Assembly (NCBI RefSeq): GCF_028712425.1
Contig: NZ_JAQTQD010000009.1
Coordinates: 1-64,000 of the forward strand
DNA from: Methanoregula sp.
GTDB lineage: Archaea; Halobacteriota; Methanomicrobia; Methanomicrobiales; Methanospirillaceae
Length of the DNA: 64,000 nucleotides
Direction of reading: 5' to 3'
Part shown: positions 53,637-61,600 of the stretch, piece by piece
Layout: each line of letters starts with the position of its first letter
Position numbering within the stretch: the stretch's first letter is position 1
Made by a program: the position numbers and the translations under genes
Notes under the pieces: model-generated
Database searches by the model: none
The model's input: only the letters and a program-made list of their open reading frames with translations
Told to the model about the DNA's origin: nothing

Positions 53637-54491
53637 ATGCAACCGGCGGTGTCTGACCCTGACTGGAACGAGATCTGGAAAGAGCGGCAGCGCCTGCAGG
53701 AGACCTCGAAAATTGAGGGCGATCCTTCCCATAACTGGGACAAGAAAGAGAACGCGGAACGGTACGATGCAAACGCCCGGAGCGAGTACGATGACCGGGT
53801 GCAGAGGACGATCGCCTTCCTCCCGCTCTCCCGAAATGCCCGGGTGCTCGACATCGGTGCCGGCCCGGGGATCCTCGCCCTGCCCCTTGCCCCGCTCGTC
53901 CGCGATGTGACGGCGGTAGAGCCCGGCGCCGGGATGGTCGAAGTCTTAAAAAAGCATGCTGAACGGGACGGGATCCGGAATATCGCGTGCGTGCAGAAGA
54001 CCTGGGAAGAGGTCGATCCTGCCCGCGACCTCGCGCCCCCGTACGACATCGTCATCGCGTCGCTCTCGCTGACCATGCACGACATCCGCGAAGCGCTCGC
54101 GAAGATGGATGCCGCTTCCTCGGGCTCGGTCCACCTCTTCTGGTTTGCCGATATGCCCTTCTGGGAACGGATGAACTCCGACCTCTGGATGCCGCTGCAC
54201 GGCCGGCAGTATTACCCGGGGCCGAAGGCCGACTGCCTCTTTGGCGTCCTGAGCCAGATGGGGATCTTCCCGGACGTGACGATGATGCCGATGGGAAAGG
54301 AGTACCGGTTTTTAAGCCGGGACGAGATGATGGCATTTTTTACAAAACGGTTCGGGGCGGCAACACCGGCACAGAAGAAAACGATTGAGGACTATATCGC
54401 ACCGATGATCCGTGCAGAGGGGCACGAGGTCGTTATTTCCGGGATGTCAACGCTGGCACACGTGCGGTGGAAGAAGCACCAGAGCGGGTAA
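53637..54491 (+). CDS. Class I SAM-dependent methyltransferase
   Basis: 284 residues. Motif I VLDIGAGPGILALPLAPL with the following DVTAVEPGAGM places SAM binding at residues about 60-85, and PYDIVIASLSLTMHDIREAL is motif IV/post-region. The N-terminus (DPDWNEIWKERQRL) and C-terminal part (FLSRDEMMAFFTKRFG) resemble methanogen proteins annotated as methyltransferase type 11/12; the substrate is unknown. It lies 47 nt after the permease, so it could be the fifth gene of the export operon and modify the exported product, but this is inference. Confidence 0.87.
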   Translation: MQPAVSDPDWNEIWKERQRLQETSKIEGDPSHNWDKKENAERYDANARSEYDDRVQRTIAFLPLSRNARVLDIGAGPGILALPLAPLVRDVTAVEPGAGMVEVLKKHAERDGIRNIACVQKTWEEVDPARDLAPPYDIVIASLSLTMHDIREALAKMDAASSGSVHLFWFADMPFWERMNSDLWMPLHGRQYYPGPKADCLFGVLSQMGIFPDVTMMPMGKEYRFLSRDEMMAFFTKRFGAATPAQKKTIEDYIAPMIRAEGHEVVISGMSTLAHVRWKKHQSG

Positions 54492-54554
54492 TCACCTCTC
54501 GGTTCTGCGAGACCAGCGAATCTTTTTATACCATAATCAGGGTTATGGATCATC

Positions 54555-54803
54555 ATGGCACTATCACTGGTTGTAACCCCGGTTGCCATGCTCCTTGAGC
54601 TGGTCATCTGTGTCCTTGGATTGTATGTGGGCTATACAAAGAAGAAGTCCTACGGGTACCTCTTTGGAGTGACGTTCCTCCTGTTTGCCCTGTTCGACTA
54701 TCTTGGCCAGGCCGGCCTGAACGCTGACAGTCTTGCCATCGTGAACCTGGTGGCCGTCCTCGCCGCTCTGACTGGGATGTATCTTGTGCTTCAGGATACG
54801 TGA
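54555..54803 (+). CDS. Small membrane protein with three helices
   Basis: 82 residues with three hydrophobic segments (about 3-25, 33-50 and 57-79) joined by short loops; KKKSYG follows the first helix, placing that loop in the cytoplasm. No known family. A TATA-like TTTTTATACC about 30 nt ahead suggests its own near-leaderless promoter. The composition is that of a genuine membrane protein and the gene is well separated from its neighbours, but with no family match the call rests on hydrophobicity and the upstream promoter. Confidence 0.65.
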   Translation: MALSLVVTPVAMLLELVICVLGLYVGYTKKKSYGYLFGVTFLLFALFDYLGQAGLNADSLAIVNLVAVLAALTGMYLVLQDT

Positions 54804-55362
54804 CAGGCGATTTCCTTTTTTCATGCGTTCTCCAACAGGGTGGATCCGTTCAATCGCATTTTTGGAGATCATGAATGCGGTTGGCCGCTCGCAGTGCGAT
54901 CCTGTTCAGATTTTTTTGATTTTTTTCCGGTTTGAAAAATTTTCAGCGCGAAAATAATCCGGAATGAAAACCTTCCCCTGCCCGACCCCCCTTGGCTTCG
55001 CATGGAGGGTTTATTGGGCATCCTTACGTCGCAGATTCCACAGGAAATTATGGTGTTTTTTGCCTACCTGAAAAGGGGGGTCGGGCAGGGTAAAACCGGA
55101 AAAAAACGATCGCGTTTGAAAATTTTTTTGAAATTTTTTCCGGTTTTTCCGGCGTACTGAAAGGATTTAGCGACTCAATCGGGTACCAGGGGGCTCCGTT
55201 TCAATCCCCTGCTGCATCCCCCTACTCATATACCGGGCACGGTTTTTCCCAGACGGATAATCGAAGGTTCATACAATTTTAGTAATCCTGGTTGTGATCG
55301 CCCATGCCTGACACAAGGGGATCATTTTATGGTCCGGAATACGAATCACTCCCTGTCATACC
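54804..55362. other. Long intergenic region with fold-back repeat
   Basis: 559 bp without a supported gene. It contains the 18-bp inverted repeat described separately, flanked on both sides by similar AT-rich blocks (TTTTTTCCGGTTT on each side), and then the promoter region of the M23-like gene. Confidence 0.6.
54976..55090. repeat. Fold-back element with 18-bp perfect arms
   Basis: CCCTGCCCGACCCCCCTT (54976-54993) and its exact reverse complement (55073-55090) enclose a 79-nt loop. No coding sequence is inside. It could be a MITE-like fold-back element, a structured RNA, or an attenuator. Confidence 0.75.
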
Positions 55363-56583
55363 ATGTCAGCGAAACTCCAGCTCCTTATCCTCATGCTCGC
55401 ACTGACTGCAATCCTCGTTGCAGGTTGTACCCAGCCGGCTCCCGCTTCAGGATCCACGGCCACGGCCCTGAACATGACCGTTCCGTTTGCACCGGTCCCG
55501 GTCCCTGCCGGGAGCGGGATGCAGCTTGCCTATGAACTCGAACTCGTCCCGGCAGATGGCAGGGTGCCAGTTGTCGAAAAGGTAGAAGTGTTCGATGCTG
55601 CTACCAAAACTGTCCTTTTCACTGCAGACGGGGACCTGCTTGCTGCGCTCTACCACCCGGCTGCCGTCCCACCCCCGACACCCGCGGAGCTCCAGGATGG
55701 GACGGGAAAAGTTCCCATGCCCCGCGTATCTGTCTGGTTTGTCGTTAAGCCGGATGCCGTACCGGACCGGCTTGTCCACCGGGTCACCCTGAACCGTTCG
55801 GCTTCCGGCCTGCCTCCGGAGACAGTCACCGGCGGTGAAGTTGCTGTGCGTAAAGATGCTGCACCGGTTGTCATCGGGGCCCCGATGTCCGGCCCGGGCT
55901 GGATGGCCATGGAGACAACATCGCCCTTCACCCACCACTTCTCTGCCCAGATCACGATAGGCGGCGTGACCCGGGTTCCCCAGCGGTACGCCCAGGACTG
56001 GATCCTTCTGGACCCGGTAACAGGAGCGGCCGCGAAGGGCAATTTCACGCTTGCCCGTAACTATTTCGGGTTCGGGAAGGAACTCTATGCCGGGGCGGAC
56101 GGGACGGTTGTCGCAGCCCTGGATGGCCTGCCGGATATCGAGACGATCTACTCGGCCCCGCCGGCAACCCTTGACACTGCTGCCGGAAACTTCGTGATCA
56201 TCGATGTCGGGAACAAGAAATACGCATGCTATGCCCACATGGTGAACGGGTCCGTCCGGGTGAAACCCGGCGATGTTGTCAAGGAAGGGCAGGTGATCGG
56301 TCTCATGGGTAACAGCGGGAACTCCGATATCCCGCACCTCCATTTCCAGGTCGTGACGGACACGCCGTCATTCCTGGGTGCAGAGGGATATCCCCACGTG
56401 TTCCGCTCGTTCGATTCCCAGGGCGGGGTCCACATCAACCGGGCCATAGAACGGCAGGCCAGCCCCGGCTATACCATGACACAACTCTGGTCAGAGATGG
56501 GAGAATTCGCGGAATATCTGAAAACTCCGGTCCCCCGGCAGAACATGCTGCCGGAGAACAACGAGATCGTCAGGTTCCCCTGA
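55363..56583 (+). CDS. M23-like (LytM fold) lipoprotein, paralogue of 35078
   Basis: 406 residues: lipoprotein signal (AILVAGC, Cys22), Thr/Ala-rich linker, beta-rich middle and C-terminal M23 domain. It follows the protein at 35078 along its length (for example VSVWFV, RVPQRYAQD, and YACYAHMVNGSVRVKPGD). HLHF is intact, but the first zinc motif is again missing: the segment reads ARNYFGFGKELYAGADG with no histidine. An extra C-terminal segment (about 40 residues) is not shared with the paralogue. The gene stands alone, with the fold-back repeat 270 bp upstream. Confidence 0.82.
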   Translation: MSAKLQLLILMLALTAILVAGCTQPAPASGSTATALNMTVPFAPVPVPAGSGMQLAYELELVPADGRVPVVEKVEVFDAATKTVLFTADGDLLAALYHPAAVPPPTPAELQDGTGKVPMPRVSVWFVVKPDAVPDRLVHRVTLNRSASGLPPETVTGGEVAVRKDAAPVVIGAPMSGPGWMAMETTSPFTHHFSAQITIGGVTRVPQRYAQDWILLDPVTGAAAKGNFTLARNYFGFGKELYAGADGTVVAALDGLPDIETIYSAPPATLDTAAGNFVIIDVGNKKYACYAHMVNGSVRVKPGDVVKEGQVIGLMGNSGNSDIPHLHFQVVTDTPSFLGAEGYPHVFRSFDSQGGVHINRAIERQASPGYTMTQLWSEMGEFAEYLKTPVPRQNMLPENNEIVRFP

Positions 56584-56701
56584 CCGGCTTTTCCTTTTTT
56601 TCACCAGTGCGATCGGGCTGCGGGAGGGAGTAGGGAGCCCGGGAGTGCGACAACTCCCCCGCATCTATTTCCCGGGTACTATCTCTGTTCCCGCAATGCT
56701 G

Positions 56702-56727
56702 ATAATCTAAGAATCCAATAATCTAAG
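56702..56727 (+). repeat. Tandem 10-bp repeats before the AbrB-type gene
   Basis: ATAATCTAAG occurs at 56702-56711 and 56718-56727, 16 bp apart and 13-38 nt before the start codon, a position suited to an autoregulatory operator. Confidence 0.45.
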
Positions 56728-56739
56728 TCGTGAGCATCA

Positions 56740-56955
56740 ATGCCTGACACAACGCTGGTCAAGGTATCATCCAAGGGGCTCGTTACCCTTCCGAAAAAAA
56801 TCCGGACAGATCTCGGGATCGAAGACGGCGATTACCTGACCATCTCCTCGGATAAGGACAAGATCATCTTCCGGAAAGCCAGGATCGAGATCGATTACGA
56901 GAACCCGGACGATGCGTGGAAGGAACACGCACACCGAAGGCTGGCGCATGACTGA
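56740..56955 (+). CDS. AbrB/SpoVT-type DNA-binding protein, antitoxin-like
   Basis: 71 residues. Residues 5-50 are a swapped-hairpin AbrB domain (VKVSSKGLVTLPKKIRTDLG, DGDYLTISSDKDKIIFRK); the acidic C-terminal 20 residues (NPDDAWKEHAHRRLAHD) are what antitoxins use to bind a toxin. No PIN or MazF-type toxin gene follows: the next 480 bp hold no supported ORF. So it is either an orphan antitoxin or a stand-alone regulator. Two direct repeats upstream could be its own binding site. Confidence 0.85.
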   Translation: MPDTTLVKVSSKGLVTLPKKIRTDLGIEDGDYLTISSDKDKIIFRKARIEIDYENPDDAWKEHAHRRLAHD

Positions 56956-57436
56956 GCCGGCATCATACTGCCGGTCCGGGCACCCGCTCTCATGCCTCGG
57001 GGATCCGATGCCTGTGTTCTCCGCCCGGATGTCAACAGAACGTTGCTGTACATTACCTCACCAATTCCCGTCGTAAAACCTTGATCTGTTCCGGAACAAT
57101 TACCGTGTTTTTCCTTTTCATAGCCTCTGCCAAAATGGGGGGGTGAGGCAAAACTCGTACAACGGGGCACGATACGTGCTCCGTTTCATCAGAAACGGTG
57201 CTTGAGAAGAACCAACCGGTTCTTCAAGGGGCCGGAATTTTTACCCCGTGGAGAGGGGGGTGGGGAGAGTGGGTTATCGACGGAGGGGGAATATGGGGAG
57301 GGAATCCCCCCGCCCCGGTTGTTCGTCTGCTGTACAATTCTTCAGGCTAATGCCGCCACGGTGTCCGCCAAGGCCTCGACTTTGCTCCGGATCCCTTGAG
57401 GGAATGAGGGTGCAGGAGAGCCGGAAAATTTAAGGG
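56956..57436. other. Intergenic region, no gene seen
   Basis: 481 bp. A small GCCGGCA/TGCCGG hairpin follows the AbrB stop. G-rich stretches around 57245-57310 produce open frames of biased composition on the plus strand, which I reject as genes. No toxin remnant could be recognised. Confidence 0.5.
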
Positions 57437-58009
57437 TCAAACAGATTCTCTTCTTTTCACTTGTTTATGCCGTTTGTTATAGCGGGGTAGCATTTTCAGA
57501 CATTGGATAACTTCCTGATCAGAAGTTACACCATAAACACGGTCATCAGGAATATCAGGATAGCGGGTCCGAGAGTCAATTTTCTGATCGGCAAGTTTTC
57601 CGCTCCATCCATCAACCCGACACGCAATTATCAGCCGATTTAAAGCCCAGGCATTTGCCATCTCTGCCAGAGTACCGGCCCCCCCGCCAATTGCAATGAC
57701 CGCATCCGCATTCGCGACAATTAGATTTCGTGCGAGATCCAGACCGGTAGGTATACAAATATCGACATAGACATTCGCATCACCAGGATCACTGCCGGGA
57801 AGAATTCCGATGATATCACCATGTTTGTAACGAGGGGAGTTTCGTGCTCCTTTTGATGCCGCTTCCATTACACCCCCGAGACCTCCTGTTACCAACCGGT
57901 ATCCATTATCAATAAGACTCCGCCCAATCTTTTCGGCGAGAAGATACTTTTCTGAATCCTCCCGAATGTTTGCATCCCCGATAACGGCAATTGATTTTTG
58001 TTCCTTCAT
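57437..58009 (-). CDS. SLOG/LOG-like nucleotide-binding protein (TIGR00725 type)
   Basis: 190 residues with a Rossmann-like SLOG fold: AVIGDANIREDSEKYLLAE at the start, TGGLGGVMEAASKGAR, PTGLDLARNLIVANADAVIA, and GGGAGTLAEMANAWA. SLOG proteins bind nucleotides or their derivatives; plant LOG cleaves cytokinin ribotides, and others sense nucleotide signals in defence systems. The PGGxGTxxE active-site motif of LOG appears here as IGGGAGTLAE. It is the third gene of a strictly coupled operon: its ATG overlaps the histidine phosphatase stop as ATGA. Its substrate may be a product or intermediate of the 1732-residue enzyme upstream. Confidence 0.87.
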   Translation of the reverse strand: MKEQKSIAVIGDANIREDSEKYLLAEKIGRSLIDNGYRLVTGGLGGVMEAASKGARNSPRYKHGDIIGILPGSDPGDANVYVDICIPTGLDLARNLIVANADAVIAIGGGAGTLAEMANAWALNRLIIACRVDGWSGKLADQKIDSRTRYPDIPDDRVYGVTSDQEVIQCLKMLPRYNKRHKQVKRRESV

Positions 58010-58680
58010 GAAATCCTACGCTCCGTTTTGAATGAATACTCCGCATTTTTAAACTGAATTTCGGCATTGTCAGAATTCACTGATAGAACAATGCCGTTAA
58101 GGAATTCTATGGCCTTGACATGTTTCCCAAATATGGTGAACACTAAAGGGAACAATGTTATGTCGTGAGCAACGACAACAAGCAGGTCTCCGGGCTGAAC
58201 AGCAGGGTACTTCAGTAATTTACCCAATACCTCGTCTGTATACTTCCGGGGATTCCAGATAGTATCCTCCGGCAGCTCGGATCGCAGCCATTGTTGAATT
58301 AGTCCCTGCCATCCGAATTCATTTCTCAGTTTAACGAGATTATTCAGGTTCACAACAGGACTTTTTATCTCAGGCTCACACCCGAGAACCCTTGTCTGAT
58401 TTAAAGAAGAGAACCCTTCCTGTATTGAGCAGGCTGTCATCTCACACCGTTTTGCGACAGTGTGCCCGAGGAGCAACTGTTTTTTGGGAGCAACCTGCCT
58501 GATGGATTTACCGAATTCCCGTGCCATCTGGACACCCTCAGGATTAATTCCAATGGTATCACGCAGATGATCGGGAATACCACCGAATGAGTCCCTTTTT
58601 GAATGACGTATAAGGACAATCGTTTTTTCATTAAGGGGGGCCTCATCGAGAAGATCAAGAACATAGGCGCCAGCTTTCAT
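58006..58680 (-). CDS. Histidine phosphatase superfamily protein
   Basis: 224 residues from ATG 58680, which overlaps the stop of the giant gene as ATGA (the ORF-track TTG is two codons earlier). Motifs of the histidine phosphatase superfamily: LIRHSKRDS near residue 25, where His is the phospho-acceptor, and LVVVAHDITLFPL near residue 165, with the second catalytic His. The middle is helical and not close to a named subfamily. It probably removes a phosphate from a small molecule or glycan made by the neighbouring enzyme. Overlap with both neighbours means all three proteins are made together. Confidence 0.85.
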   Translation of the reverse strand: MKAGAYVLDLLDEAPLNEKTIVLIRHSKRDSFGGIPDHLRDTIGINPEGVQMAREFGKSIRQVAPKKQLLLGHTVAKRCEMTACSIQEGFSSLNQTRVLGCEPEIKSPVVNLNNLVKLRNEFGWQGLIQQWLRSELPEDTIWNPRKYTDEVLGKLLKYPAVQPGDLLVVVAHDITLFPLVFTIFGKHVKAIEFLNGIVLSVNSDNAEIQFKNAEYSFKTERRIS

Positions 58681-61600
58681 ACCCAACCTCCATTCGTTAC
58701 ACCGTCGGTTTTCTTAAGCGGGGTTTTTCTTATTATCTGACCGATAATATCCTCGCGCATCAAACGGGTACCGGTATTTTTTTCTCCGGTGGGTTCATAG
58801 AAATACAACTTTTTGTCGATAAAGACCGGGTGGTGTGCCATCTCGACCATGGGAATCATGAAGGCCCAGTCTTCTGCATAGGGAATCCAGGTATCCCCGA
58901 TTTTCATGTATGACTCAGGAATCGAATCAAACAGGAATTTCCTGAACGATCTCAGGTGCTGCCAGACATTCCCGCCGCGGGCTCCCCGGGGATTCGTGAA
59001 CATTGCTTTGTAATCACACCATTTGTCGGTTCGAATCATGGACCCGACGGTGAGATCGGCTCCATCATCGTACACCTTCCTGAGCTGACCGATAATATCG
59101 GTCCCTATCAGCGCGTCATCGGCATCCAAAGTAATGATGACACTTTCCGGGTTCGAACAGATATCCCGAATTGCGATGAGGTTGTTTTCCATAGATGTGA
59201 GAGAATTCCCGTTGAAGAATACCCGGGCCCCCTCTCCGAGTGCAGGGGCCAGGATTTCACTGATGTATTCAGGGATGGGATTGGACGATCCAGCATCGAT
59301 GAAGACAATCCCGAAGCAATGGTCCTGTTGCCGGGCAACCGAATCCATGCAGCGTCGCATCCTGGAGACCGGGACATCCTTTCCACGGATGATGAAAATA
59401 TACTCGGAATCGAGCGGGATAATCCAGTCAGCAAGTCTGCCCACGAGATCAACAGAATTGTTCTGGATTTCCGGAACGTGATTTCGCTCGATACTCCTGA
59501 CGACATTATACCAGAAATTAATATCGGATTTTTTATCGTTGGGAACATGGACGAAGAAGGTCCGGCAGTCTCCTCCGCGATAGGATTGCCATGACGATTG
59601 TGCCAGTCTGGCATCAAGTGCCCTATGCCAGGGATACTGCAGGGTCCCATCATGTGTCAATCCGTTCGGGAGGGGGAGCACTTCCTCCAGCCGATCTTTG
59701 GCGAGAAGCGAGCATCGTACTTCCGTCCTCCACTTTTCCCCGGCCCTACCTGGAGAATACGGTTCATTCCCGTTTTTTGCTATGTTGAATGATATCGTGA
59801 CTGCCATGGGATCTGACTGGAGAACATCGATCATCTCCCCAAGATAATCATGATCGCGATCCTTGCGTCCGATGAGACAATCGCTGTCCATCTGGAGAAT
59901 GTAATCGCCTTGGCACTGGTCTACCCCGAACAATGACATGAAGGTTGGCTGTCCGTTTTCACATCGCGGGTTTGTGCAGGCAATACCGAACCAGTTTTGA
60001 TAAGTCTCTTCAATGGTCGCAGGATCGTCCGGGACTATCACAAAACGATCGATGACACCTTCGGCTGTAAGGCGCTCCAGCCTTACTTTGAGTTCTGCCA
60101 CATCTGCCGGGGCATACTCCCGGGAGAATGGCCCGGTGAAAGTGTCCGTAATAACGATTTTCTCGAAAAACCTCTGGGGCCCCTCCAGTTGATTGACGAT
60201 ATGGCGGATCTGGAAATCTATGGATTCCCACTCCATTGCACCCGCACGGATGAGGAGCGATACCTTTTCGTCTCTTGGGAGTTGAAGCGGTTTCACCTTA
60301 AGGAGGAGGAAATCGCTTGACGGGCAGAGATTCGGGATATCTGTCGTCCTTACCTCCTCGATTGTTTCAATCTCAAATCCCTGACGGTGTATCTGATGCT
60401 TGTACCATGAGAATGGCCGGTGGCACTCCGTCCGAATTTTACCGGTCTCCCTCATTTTTTTCTGATAGGTAAAGGTTTCCTGGTAATGAGAGTCATCCGG
60501 GATGTCCAGTTTCACATGTGTTTCAGATTCCTTTACAAATGATGAGAAGGGGTTGCAGAGTGCGATAATGGCTTCGCCGTCATCAGAAACCAGCGACCGG
60601 ATATCCTGCAGCACCTCCTCAGCCTCGGAATCGTTGCTTATGGTACAGAGAACCAGGCTGCAGATCACCCGGTCAAATTTTATTTCCTTCTCCTTCAGAA
60701 CTGCCAGCTCTTTTGAACCGATGTAGTGTGCCTTGACAGTCTCTTTACAGTTTCTGGCAAGAACAGTCCGGTCCAGATCATACCCGGTAACCGAAAATCC
60801 CTTTTCCGCCAGGGCTTCTGCTATGGAACCCCGGCCGCACCCATAGTCGAAAATGCTGGAGGGGTTTGCCTCCGATACAAGGCGCACAATGCGCTCATTG
60901 ACAAGATTATTCTTGGTTTTTGTCTTTGTCGATTCGTAAAAATACTCAAATCCGCACAGTTCCGGCAGATTCCCATCGAAGAGCGCGATCGACATCACAT
61001 CAAAGAGGTCTGCCCGGAAATGCCATCGGTACATGAGATATGCCCTCCGGCACATCTGGAGGAACTCGCTGTCATTATACGGGACAATCGAATCACCGAT
61101 ATCCACAAGTTTGAGCGTGCCGTCACTGACAACAAAATTCCGTGGGTGGAAATTCGTGAATGCAATACCGGCATCGCGGCATTCTGCAAGAACGGAGAAT
61201 ATGTCCTGCAGGTACCCTCCCGAATATTCCTCTCCCTTTTCAAAGGAGAGGACAAAAATCAACTCTCCCTCATCCTCGATGATTTCCTTGAGTTGGCACA
61301 TATGACACAAGGCAGGGTTGTTCAGGACCCTGGCCCTGATAACATCAAGCCGCCCGTCCTGAAAATTTGCCCGGCCAGCGTAGAAATATTTGTAGGCATT
61401 CGTGCCATCGGTGAAAACGGCTCCTTCGTGGCCATGCCCGACATAGGACAGAGGTGCCGTGATATCAACAATCTTCTTCTGAACGATTCTTTCAGTGATG
61501 ATCCTTGCCCGATCAACCTGCGCCGGCAGTACATCCTTTGTAAGGGCTGATCGGTAGGTTTTCACATGCCCTTTGAACTGCATGAGGAATCGTCGAAGGT

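Noticed and set aside
57202-57399. 65-codon ORF in the gap after the AbrB gene
   Set aside because: Gly/Glu/Arg-biased product of G-rich DNA; no start signal or family.
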